Below are positions 49,600-59,329 of a stretch of 64,000 bases of DNA, piece by piece. Source of the DNA: Gordionus sp. m RMFG-2023 (taxonomy: Eukaryota > Nematomorpha > Gordioida > Chordodea > Parachordodidae); NCBI RefSeq assembly GCF_954871325.1, contig NC_088778.1:27761120-27825119 (forward strand). The letters run 5' to 3'. The position numbers and the translations under genes were made by a program. How positions within the stretch are numbered: the first letter of the stretch is position 1; each line of letters opens with the position of its first letter. The notes under the pieces are model-generated. The model ran no database searches. It saw only the letters and a list, made by a program, of their open reading frames with translations, and was not told the origin of the DNA.

Positions 49600-49890
49600 T
49601 ATTTTGAAAAATAGTTGCGTATTTTATTTTGGAAAATAGTTAACTATTTTATTTTGAAAAAGAGTTGGATATTTTATTTTGAAAAATAGTTGGCTTATTT
49701 TGAAAAATAGTTGGCTATTTTATTTTGAAAAATAGTTGGCTATTTGATTTTGAAAAATAGTTGGCTATTTTATTTTGAAAAATAGTTGGCTATTTTATTT
49801 TAAATAGTTGGCTATTTTATTTTGAAAAATAGTTGGCTATTTTATTTTGAAAAATAATTACCTATTTTATTTTGGAAAATAGATTCGATT
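49600..49890. repeat. Minisatellite, 25-bp unit, about 11 copies
   Basis: Unit TTTTATTTTGAAAAATAGTTGGCTA with minor variants (CTATTTGATTTTG, TTTTAAATAG). It lies inside the hAT element near its right end and is noncoding. Confidence 0.85.
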
Positions 49891-50059
49891 TTATATTTAT
49901 AAAAAATAATAAGCGGATAACTAAGTCAATTCTCCTTCGGCCCGCAAATTTTTTTTTTAGCAATTTTCATATTTCTCCCACAATTTTTATATTACTTCCA
50001 CAAAATACCGAATTTCTCCCACAATTTGAAAATTTTGACCTGGCAACCCTGCCTGTAAA

Positions 50060-50279
50060 CCGGGCCGGGCCTGAAATTTTTTTTAAAAAATATCCGGGCC
50101 TTAAACCCAAATATTTGAAATCTCCATTATTAGCTATAAAAATCATAAAAAAATATAATATGTTTTTAAAAAATCAGCCCAGGACCTGAAATTTTTTTTA
50201 AAGGCCATGCCGAAAAAAATTTTGAAAAATAAATCCAGGCCGGGCCGTGCAAATGGTATCTTTGCAGGTCTATGAAAAT
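50060..50279. repeat. GC-rich family 5 repeat, right part, host of the hAT
   Basis: Continues the 14 bp left of the hAT (CAGAGACCTGTAAA). It contains CCGGGCCGGGCCTGAAATTTT, CAGGCCGGGCCGTGCAAATGG and ends TTTGCAGGTCTATG, the inverse of the left end. Closely resembles 62309-62580. Confidence 0.75.
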
Positions 50280-51330
50280 TATTAAAAAAAATTTTTCACA
50301 TATTTATTCGAAGATAATTTTGTGGATCGTTGATATTACATAATAATATATTATATATATAATAATTGAAATAATATCTATTTTTTTAAAAAAATCTATA
50401 AACTTATTGAATAAAAAGAGTTATGATTTTTTATAGAAAAAATACTTGATATTCTTATTTTTTATGTACGAGGATAATTTTGCCTTCTAAGATTTGGAAA
50501 GTATTATAAAATAAAAATAATTTTTTAATGAAGGAGAGGTTAAATGACATTAACTACAGTGTTGTGTGGATTTAATTTGAAATATTTTGATAAATCATCA
50601 TAATTAAAAAATGTAAATCGTATGTGCATTATTTAGTTGGAACTTTCTCAAATACAAAGGTAAGCAATAATAATTTAACATTATGATAAAATTATTGCAT
50701 AATATTTAATTCCCCTTTTAAATCTATAGATATTAATTCAAGATTGCGAAGAATATTTATATTTAAATCCTTGCTTTTAATATTATTCGATTATTTTATG
50801 ATATATTTATGCAATACCATTGATACACAAAATTATTTTAGGAGAATTAATTTATTTAAAAATTTTATAGATATTCCGCTGACTTATTGAAAAAATTTTA
50901 GTGTAAAAAAATTTTTTTTTCTTATAAATGTTCGTTTTGAATAAGAATTTGTTCGAGAGAACGATAAAGATAGGAGTATTTGACATTTTTTATGATATTA
51001 GAATTGAATGACAAAATAATACATATTTTAACTCTCATAATAAGAGTTGTACAAAAACAACGGCTTTATATAGTTGAGTTTTTTTTATAGAAGAATACAC
51101 AAATATTCTTATTTTTTTGAGGAATAATTTGCCTTATATGGTTTGGAAAGTAATATGAATCAAATTTTTTTAATGAAGAAGGTTAAGAATGACATTACAT
51201 GACTAATTTTGTTTTCTAAAATGACCGTCATTGTGTCATCTTGAAAACAGTAAAAAAGAAATATGTTCATTAATATTAAAAATATTAATTACAAAAATGT
51301 AAATCTCATGTGCATAATTAGATAGAACTT
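50280..51330. repeat. Right arm of the large inverted repeat
   Basis: Carries inverted counterparts of the left arm, including GTTCGTTTTGAATAAGAATTTG at 50930 and TTTTATAGATATTCCGCTGACTTA at 50867. It also contains two tandem related units (50405-50690 and 51076-51330) sharing GATTTGGAAAGTA/GGTTTGGAAAGTA. No coding region. Confidence 0.65.
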
Positions 51331-52001
51331 GAAAAGAACTTATTTTATTGATGAATTTTACTTTTTATAAAATAAAATTTAAATTGATTGATGGAGAAAG
51401 GAATCTAGCCATAAAATTGAATTGAGATGGTCATTCCATATGAGATAATTCAAACCTAGGCTTCAAATTAATCGTGCTATAAAAATATTTAGTGATTCCT
51501 GCCGAGATTTTGCTAAAAAGAGGAGGAAAATCTCCTGAAATTCTTTTAGCGGAAATTGACAATGACTGTTTAATAACACTAAAAGATCTAAAAGAATAAA
51601 ATAAGATTAAATTTTTCTGATGTCCTAAGGTTATCAACGCTAAGCCTACTGTTATATTTGAAGTACAAGAGTGAGTAAAGGACCTTGAAAGAACGAGGGT
51701 AGTTATAGGATTTGACGCGTGGACTAGCTCAGGGTTTAGACTATGATAAATAGTCTAACCATGGTGGACGGTGGTAGTTGTGGATCTAAAATAAAAACTA
51801 AGGTGATACATGTCATTTTGGTTCTTTCCTTTATCATTTTCCAGTGTAATCCACAACATTTATAGGATGATCAATATTATTAATAACATAATTAATTAAA
51901 ATAAATATTCTCCAGATAGACGAAAAATACGAACAAGTCATAAAAATAGATGAAACTCCATAAACACATATACTGTCCTAGGGGTTTCCATCGATGTATG
52001 G
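51331..52001. other. AT-rich spacer, no gene seen
   Basis: Noncoding in all frames apart from a 68-codon chance ORF. A slightly GC-richer patch at 51690-51790 has no recognised identity. The last 5 bp (TATGG) are the target duplication of the LTR element. Confidence 0.5.
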
Positions 52002-52200
52002 TGTTGAATAATATAATTTTAGTTACAAATTGTAACCTTTATTTTAGTTTTACAAATTGTAACCTTTATTTTAGTAACTTATATTTTAGTTTATTTTAAG
52101 ATTATATTTTCATTTTAGTTTTATTTATTAAAAGATATAAATACGTTGTAAAAAAGTAAAATAAAACAGATAATAAAAATATATTTTCATCTTCTCTACA
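52002..52200 (+). repeat. Left LTR
   Basis: Starts TGTTG and ends TACA. It has an internal near-duplicate of TTACAAATTGTAACCTTTATTTTAG that the right LTR carries once. TTATTAAAAGATATAAATACG contains a plausible TATA-like promoter element about 60 bp before the end. Confidence 0.9.
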
Positions 52201-52397
52201 TGTTGCCTTGGAGTGAGGTTGGCAAAAAAGACTCGCCACCATGCAATTTTTTAAAAAAATTTTTTTTTCTCTTCCATATATTTTTATGGTGAGATGTTAT
52301 ATGTAAAAATATTATTAATAAAAAAAATAAAAGAAACAAATAAATTCTATAAAAGGAGAAAAAAAAAGGTAAAAATTATTTTAAAATTATTCTCACT

Positions 52398-52637
52398 ATG
52401 TTTTCCTTCAAACTTATTAATATACCTTTCGATGTATCAATTTATGATATACTTTATGAATTTACTTATGAATGTGATATACAATATTCAAGAGAACCCA
52501 ATAGTGATGATGTTATCTTTGAATTTTTTAGTCTCAAGGAAATGATTAAATATTTTGAACAACTTAACGGAAAATTTTATGTTTATAATGATTTGGAGTT
52601 TATTTATAAAAATATAACGTATCATTTTTTATTTTAA
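52398..52637 (+). CDS. Small RRM-like ORF upstream of gag in the LTR element
   Basis: Encodes 79 residues between the left LTR and gag, in a different frame from gag. The pattern resembles an RNA-recognition motif: FKLINIPFDVSIYDILYEF fits RNP2 and the first helix, DDVIFEFFSLKEMIKYFEQLNG fits RNP1, helix 2 and the LNG loop, and a final strand DLEFIYKN follows. The aromatic RNP1 positions are only partly kept. It is open from Met to stop while gag and pol are broken, though it is short. Ty3/gypsy elements usually start with gag, so this extra ORF is unusual. Alternatives are a divergent piece of gag or chance. Confidence 0.5.
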   Translation: MFSFKLINIPFDVSIYDILYEFTYECDIQYSREPNSDDVIFEFFSLKEMIKYFEQLNGKFYVYNDLEFIYKNITYHFLF

Positions 52638-52672
52638 ATGCTTATATGAAATGTTATAAAAGTTAACAATAA

Positions 52673-53653
52673 ATGGATACTAATAAACCAGATTTCATAT
52701 TTTATAAATTCCCAAAACTTATTGGACCACTTACTAAGATTTATTTAGATAGGGTGTTAAGTTATTTTTCGACCAGCACATTACCGGACTCCATTAAAAT
52801 AAATACTTTACTTAATAATTTATCTGATGATGTGTTTGATAATATTAAATCAATTTGCTCTGATACCGATATATTAGATCTTAAGATAGTGATTAAGAAA
52901 TTAGCTTACCTTTTACCTGTACAAGATAAAAATATTTTAATAAACAAATTCAACTTATTACAGCAGAATTCGAGTGAGAATTTCATGCAATGGTACATAA
53001 GAGTATCAAAACTGCATAAAAAATGTAACTTTTCAGACGACAATTGATTAAAAGAAAAATTACGTACGTCTACCTTAAATGACAAAATAAAATATAAATT
53101 TTGTAAAAATATTAATTTAACTTTAAATGAAATGGGGGAGTTAGGAACTAAATTAGATAGTATTAATGATAAACCAGATATTGATAATATAAGTTATATG
53201 AATAACGATAAAAAGTCTGATAAAGATAAAAACTTTAACAATAGAAATAGAAATGACAATAATAATTATTTTAGACCTGATAATAATTTTAGAAATAATT
53301 ATAATAATAGAGATAATATTAGGAATAGAGGTATGAATTATGACAATAATAATAATTTTAGATACTATGATAGGAATTACGGTAATAATAATTCTAGATA
53401 CCAAGATAATTATAATAACTATAACTACAACAACTATCGCTACAACAATAATAATCAATCTAATTATGGTAGAAATAATACATGGCATGATAATAATCAG
53501 AGAAAACAGATCCAATACGGTGACGGAAATCGTAACAATTACCAATCTTATAGCAACAATTCAAATAATTATAGAGGTAGCGACAACAGTCAGAGAAAGC
53601 AAATACAATATAACAACAATTCAAATAAATATAGTGGTAGCGACAACCAATAA
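52673..53653 (+). pseudogene. gag: gag of the Ty3/gypsy element
   Basis: Starts at MDTNKPDFIFYKFPKLIG and runs in one frame to TAA at 53651-53653, interrupted by a single in-frame TGA at 53045-53047. The first part has the helical capsid character of Ty3-type gag (FNLLQQNSSENFMQWYIRVS fits the major homology-like region). The C-terminal part (from about 53190) is extremely Asn/Arg/Tyr-rich, with repeated QRKQIQYNNNSN-like units. It lacks CCHC zinc knuckles, so a disordered basic tail probably binds RNA. The next pol frame overlaps through the repeat region, so a frameshift either occurs by design or has arisen by decay. Confidence 0.8.
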
Positions 53654-53780
53654 TAGAAAGCAAATACAATACAACAACAATAATTACAATATGAATATTG
53701 AAGAAATTTTTGAAGAGAAAGTCGACTCTACAAAGAACAAAGATGATAACGATTCCAATGTTAACAACTAATCTGGGGAC

Positions 53781-54140
53781 ATGCTTAATGATAAATATAA
53801 TGCATTTATGACTACTTTAAAAGTGAACGATATTGTTACAAGTATGCAAGTCGACACAGGCTCCAAACATACTATTATACCTCATGGTCTGGCTAAAAAA
53901 CTTGGTATTAGAGATGTTAAGAAATCCGAGTTACAACTTACCGTTTATGACGGAAATTTAATCAAGATCATCGGCATTACTCAAGTTAAAGTGACTTATG
54001 AAGGTATCTCAAAATATTTAAAAGGGGTAGTCGTTGAATCAAGAAAAAATGCCTTGTTGGGACGTACATGGATCAACGCTTTCAAAAATATTTTAAATAA
54101 ATTTATAGCAAATGTTGACACAATTATGAAGATGAAATAA
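53781..54140 (+). pseudogene. pol: Retroviral-type aspartic protease domain
   Basis: Part of pol. MQVDTGSKHTIIPHG carries the DTG catalytic triad, and NALLGRTWINAF matches the second conserved protease motif (L-G-x-x-W). The frame also extends upstream as an open stretch to about 53650, broken by TAA at 53769-53771. A shift near 54120 separates it from the reverse transcriptase frame. The protein would cleave the Gag-Pol precursor. Confidence 0.85.
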
Positions 54141-54145
54141 AAAAA

Positions 54146-55539
54146 TTGATTAAAGAGTGTGAATCCAAATTAACTTATGGGCCAATCAACAAAGCAAGTG
54201 TCAAGTTACATTTAAAAAGAGATGCCCAACCTAAAATTATACCGCCTAGAAGTATTCCTTATTCAAAAAGTGATCTTGTGAGGAATGTATTTAAAAAATG
54301 GATACATGATATAATTATTGAGCCGGTGATTGATGTCCGATGGGAAAGTCCTGTTACCGCCGTCTACAAAGATGATGGGAGCATTAGGCTTTGTGCTGAT
54401 TTTAAGGACACTGTAAACCCAGCTATAAAATATTTCAAATACCCGCTACCACGAATCAATGATCTAATAGCTAAACTTTTAAAAAGAAAGAAATTTACGA
54501 AGATTGACTTTAAAAATGCTTTCTTACAGGTCCCGATTGATAAAAGTTGCAGAAATATTTTAACTATATCTACGCACAAGGGATATCACTAATTTACTAG
54601 ACTTCCTTTTGGGCTTAAGACCTCATCTGCAATCTTCCAACAGATCATGGATCAAATCTTCGGTGACATGGATGACGTCATATTTTATATTGATGATTTA
54701 CTAATAACTGGGAAAAACGATAAAGCCCACCTTAATAACATAAAAAAAGTGTTTGATAGAATATCATCGTTTGGGCTAATACCTAACTTCAACAAAAGTG
54801 TGTTCTTCAAAAACAAAGTGAGGTTCCTGGGTCATGATATTGATGCCAAGGGGATTCTTGATAATCACGACAAAATTGAAGCAATAATTAATATGCCAGA
54901 ACCAAAATCAGCTGCTGAATTATCAACATTTCTGGGAATGGCTGGCTACTATAGAAAATTTTTGAACAATTTTGCAGAAATAGCCGATCCTCTATATAAA
55001 ATCGTCAACAAAGAAAAATGGGCTTGGAACTTAGAACACTCTAAAAGTTTTAATGATCTTAAGAAGTTGATTAGTCTTCCTCCTGCTTTGACATATTTTA
55101 ACCCTGAATTACCTATAGGGATAGCCACTGACGCATCTAAATGTGGTTTAGGAGCTGTATTATTTCATACTGAAAAAGACGGTAAAGAAAAACCTATAGC
55201 TTTCGCGTCGAGAACTTTATTAAATCCGTAATGAATTATACCAATATTGAGCGTGAGGCTCTCGCTATTATGTTCGCTATAAAGAGGTTCCAGGAATACT
55301 TAATCGGCACAAAATTTACAATTATTACTGACCATAAACCTCTTGTTCACATCTTTACCAAGGGTCTTAAGGATAATAGTACCATGTCCTTAAGACTCCA
55401 GAAGTGGAATATAACATTAGGAGGATATGATTATAAAATAAAGTATAAAGCCGGTAAATATAATGTTGTTCCTAATTGCCTCTCGAGATTACCACAAGAA
55501 TGTCATGATGAAGCTGTTGAAAATATACATTTCTATTAA
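54146..55539 (+). pseudogene. pol: Reverse transcriptase and RNase H
   Basis: Three pieces: 54146-54592, 54647-55231 and 55231-55539. The first two share a frame but are separated by TAA at 54590-54592; the third is shifted. RT motifs seen are ESPVTAVYKDDGSIRLCADF, TKIDFKNAFLQVPI, LPFGLKTSSAIFQ and FYIDDLLI (the YxDD box, at 54686-54697), then GHDIDAKGI and FLGMAGYYRKFL of the thumb. RNase H has IATDASKCGLGAVLF, EREALAIMFAIKRFQEYL and ITDHKPL. All are canonical Ty3/gypsy. The breaks make the product non-functional. Confidence 0.9.
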
Positions 55540-55563
55540 TTTTAATCAAATTCGTGATGAAAC

Positions 55564-56739
55564 TTGAAAGATATTGAATTAAAACAAATCATAAATGATA
55601 TTAAGAACAACAGGCCTTTAATGAACAATATCTATAAAAACATTGAATCGGAATTAAGTATAATTAAGGATTGTCTTTACAAAAGCAACAGAATCATAAT
55701 TCCGTCTTCTATGAGAAAAAATGTACTACAGTCATTACATGAAGGTCACTTGGGAGCAGGAAAAATCAAATTCTTAGCCAAAGATTACATGTAGTGGTCT
55801 GGTATAAATAATGACATAGAAATGGAAGTGAAAAGTTGTGACGATTGTAACGTATATCATGACAATCCTAAAAAGATACAAAAACCATGGGTTTCGGCAA
55901 CCAAACCGTTTGAAAGGATATACATAGATTATGCGGGTCCGTTCTTCACAAGAAATTGGTTGATAATAATCTATGCCTACAGCAAATTTCCAATTATTAT
56001 TCCTGTTAAAAATATTACGACTGATGTTACTTTAAAAGAAATTTTTAAAACTATTTCGCTATATGGAATACCTGAAACTATAGTTACTGATAACGGCACT
56101 AACTTTACGAGTAACGATTTTGAAAAATTTTGCAATGATTATAGTATCAAACATGTGCTCACATCTTCTTATCACCAGCAATCCAATGGCCAGGTAGAAC
56201 GCATGGTGAGAACTTTCAAAACACATATGAAAAAGAATATTAAAATTGACTTAGACATCGCACTTGACAAATTTTTATATAATTACAGAAATACGCATAA
56301 TGATACTACAGGAGTTACACCATCTCAGAGAATGTTCAATCGAGATATTAGAATTAAATGGGGCTTATTAAAACCGTTGGAAGAGAAGGAGAACAAAATA
56401 AACGTTACTTTACCACGAAATAGAACCTTTAACGTAGGAGATTTTGTTTGGTACAAAGTACAAGGTGATGACAAACGGTGTAAAGGCATGATCACACACA
56501 AAAAAAGTGACATGATGTTCCAAATTAAGACAGATAAAGGTATTTTGAGGAGACATTTAGATCAATTAAGAATTATAAACTGTTTTAACATACTTATTAA
56601 TTATGACTCTAAGGATTCTTTTAAGGAGGGAAGTGTGGACAAAAATATAAAAATTACTGATAAAAATGATATAACACCGATTTCTAGACCAATGCGAATT
56701 AAACAAAAACCTGCTTATTTAAAAGACTACATAACTTAA
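55564..56739 (+). pseudogene. pol: Integrase
   Basis: 55564-55794 and 55822-56739 share the frame of the RNase H piece but are split by TAG at 55792-55794. The zinc-binding HHCC is visible as HEGHLG and CDDCNVYH. The DDE core is visible as YIDYAGPF, VTDNGTNFTSNDF and QSNGQVERMVRTFK. The C-terminal part has NVGDFVWYKV, the GPY/F-like chromo-proximal region, and ends RIKQKPAYLKDYIT. Integrase joins cDNA to host DNA; the 5-bp target duplication is consistent. No chromodomain was seen. Confidence 0.9.
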
Positions 56740-57200
56740 AATATAAAAATAAAATAAATATTAAAATTCATAAAGTAAATTAAATATTAAAACGCTTACA
56801 CTAAAACGCAAAAAATGAAAACGCTGAAAATATTATATAACAATCTTATTGATTTATCATTCTTCATTTATTCTTATATCCAACTTGATGAACTATTATT
56901 TCTCATTATTCGCAACTTACTGATGATAATAACAATTTTGAAAAATGATAATAATAACGACTGAGTACTATCAAGCAAGCTACATGACAAAATCTCGATT
57001 TATAAAGACAACTTACGATAAGGATATCAAGCTTACGATTTTAACAAACCAACGTGCAAAATCGATTTAAACAAACCAACGATTAGGACAAGCCAGCGAT
57101 TACTATGACTTATGAAACAACTTGATGGTCAAAACGTTAAAACATTTGGACAACAAACTAACTATGACATCACAATTAAACTTATGAAAAGGCTTCTTTA

Positions 57201-57212
57201 GAAGAAGGAGAA
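57201..57212 (+). promoter_or_regulatory. Polypurine tract
   Basis: GAAGAAGGAGAA directly abuts the right LTR, the normal position of the plus-strand DNA primer. Confidence 0.75.
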
Positions 57213-57404
57213 TGTTGAATAATATATTTTAGTTTTACAAATTGTAACCTTTATTTTAGTCGTAACTTATATTTTAGTTTATTTTAAGATTATATTTTCA
57301 TTTTAGTTTTATTTATTCAAATATTACTTTTGTCAAAAAAATATAAATAAGTTGTAAAAAAGTATAATAAAACAGATAATAAAAATATTTTCATCTTCTC
57401 TACA
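57213..57404 (+). repeat. Right LTR
   Basis: Collinear with the left LTR and ends at the same CTCTACA. It differs by lacking one ACAAATTGTAACC duplicate and by an insertion TTCAAATATTACTTTTGTC. Followed by TATGG, the target duplication. Confidence 0.9.
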
Positions 57405-57409
57405 TATGG

Positions 57410-59300
57410 CTTATATTTTTAAGCCACTGAAAACATCGAAAACCAGTAACTGTTCATTCGAACAACCAATAGGGGATCATCTCCCCAATTACCATGAGGT
57501 TGTATAACATAAAAGTTTGTCTTTACAAAAAAAGCAATTAAATAGTTGTTTATCTTAATTTTGTAAGGCTAAACAATGTTTAACACAATGAGGGGGAAAT
57601 TAAAATTTAATAGATAAAAAAAACAGACTAATTAAAATATTATAAACACAACACTCCTCCCTCGCTAGAATCGGGGGGAAGAGAAAGGGGTTCGGCTGAG
57701 AGTGATAAGGGAATATTTCCCCACGGATTGGTTATAGCCATCAGATAGGCAAATTTATTAATATATAAATATATTTCTTTAACTTTAAAAAAAAATATTC
57801 TATAAATAAAAAATATTGCTGTATGCTTCTTGCAAAAATTTTATTTAAAAAATTTAAACCCGACCCAAATTTTTTTTAAGAAATATTAGGCTAGCCTAAA
57901 TTCGCGCTTAAATTAATATTTAAAAATAGGCCTGAACCGGCCCTGGTACGAGCCGGGATCTCTAGTTTGTCATTCCTAACCTTCTTTATTTTTACTTTTT
58001 TCCTTTGGAGAAACTTCAGGGGAAAATATTTTTATTATTAGTGTGCATATTGGTATGCTAAAAAAAAAAGCAAACTTTATTTTTTAATAATTGCCACTTC
58101 AATTTATTAAAAGCCTCTGTTCATTAAACCCTTAAGTTCTCTAGTGGGGTTTATAACCCCAGGCATGCTAGAATTTATATAATATAAATTAGTGATCTGC
58201 ATCGGACTTAATTTTTCAAGCCCTGCCCGAAATATTTTTTAAAAAAGTTTTGCCGGCCCGCCCCGAACCCGAAATTTTTTTAAAAAATTTACCGACCCGG
58301 CCCGAATTTATTTAAATATAGAAATTCATTTTTATAAATACTCAAACATTTTTATAAATACTCAAACATTTTTATAATTACTCAAAATAAAAGACATATG
58401 TTATATGTCGTTTAGTTTCAATAAATAAAATCAAATATTTTTTTACATAAAATATTCAATATAAAATTGATAAATTTATATATTTAAAAAATTTCCAAAG
58501 TCCGACCCGACCCTAATTTTTTTTAAATATTAGGCCCGGCCCAGCCCGAACTCGATTATTTAAAATAGAATTAGTGTCAAGGTTTGTTCCTTATTCCTCA
58601 CACTTCGACTCTTCCTAGTCCTCCTTCCCAGGGCTATACTACACACCCATATACATAATATGATCAACGCTCCCACAATATTATATTGAACCTCCCAATA
58701 TCTTATAAATTTTAAAACTTTTCATTTTTACATAAAAATTCACTATTACCTTTAAAATAAATATCTTGATGATTTGTATTGTTAACAGATAAGATAGAAT
58801 TAATAATGTAAACACCTCAATAATACACATACACATAAACTCAACTCAAATTATAATCAGTTTTAGAAAAATTTGTTTAAATCCACCTCCCTAACAATTA
58901 TACAATACTAATTAATCAAAAATATTCCTAGTAAAATTCAAATTTTACGCCATTCTTATCAACACTATTCCTCGTATATTTTATTTATATTTAACGTTCT
59001 CTATATTATTCAACTATAATTTTTCAGCAATACTTGTATATTTTATTCACATTTAATGTTTTCAATATTATCCAACTCAAATTTAACAGAACTGTTCGGT
59101 TTTGTTACTGCACCAATATTCTAATTCATTTTAAAATCGATTGTTAATTTTGTTAACTTATAATTTCACACTAACCTTATATATCATATAACTCATGTTT
59201 AAATATCAATATTTTACTCACACCTTAATATATTTATATACAACTCTTTTCTTAATGAATTTTTCTTTTATTTTTTTGTTAAATATATTTTCGATCTGTA
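57410..59300. other. Intergenic repeats
   Basis: No gene recognised. GC-rich family 5 relics lie at about 57835-57965 and at 58190-58556 (AGTGATCTGCATCGG start, truncated right end, with a short triplication of ACTCAAACATTTTTATAA). 58560-59200 is AT-rich with pyrimidine-rich stretches. Confidence 0.5.
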
Positions 59301-59329
59301 TACATATAATTAGATAGTAATAAACAATG

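Larger units (their letters stand above)
46380..50051 (+). mobile_element. hAT transposon, 3.67 kb, with intact ends
   Basis: Terminal inverted repeats are CAGGGTTGCCA on the left and TGGCAACCCTG on the right, perfect over 11 bp and extending with one mismatch. The element is flanked by a perfect 8-bp duplication CCTGTAAA (46372-46379 and 50052-50059), diagnostic of hAT insertion. Removing it rejoins ACCTGTAAACCGGGCC, an ordinary GC-rich family 5 repeat, which confirms the boundaries. Inside are a transposase copy at 46828-48229, an inverted second copy at 48350-49275 and a minisatellite at 49600-49890. CTCCCACAA motifs lie at both ends in the same orientation. The transposase is split by a frame break and lacks its N-terminal zinc finger, so this copy is probably not autonomous. 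Confidence 0.9.
52002..57404 (+). mobile_element. Ty3/gypsy LTR retrotransposon, full length, coding broken
   Basis: Bounded by two LTRs of 199 and 192 bp (TGTTGAATAATATA...CTCTACA) and a perfect 5-bp duplication TATGG (51997-52001 and 57405-57409). Order of domains is small ORF, gag, protease, reverse transcriptase, RNase H, integrase; this order is Ty3/gypsy (Metaviridae). A polypurine tract GAAGAAGGAGAA (57201-57212) abuts the right LTR. A primer-binding site starting TGGAGTGAGG at 52209 is possible but the tRNA was not recognised. Several stops and frameshifts interrupt gag and pol, so this copy is inactive. The LTRs differ mainly by small indels, pointing to moderate age. Confidence 0.92.

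Noticed and set aside
53153..53545. 130-codon minus-strand ORF rich in Ile/Val
   Set aside because: It is the antisense shadow of the Asn-codon repeats (AAT/ATT) in gag.
53045..55794. Use of TGA/TAG as sense codons (alternative genetic code)
   Set aside because: Tropomodulin and the thioredoxin gene use TGG for Trp and end in TAA. The stops in the LTR element are accompanied by frameshifts, so decay explains them.
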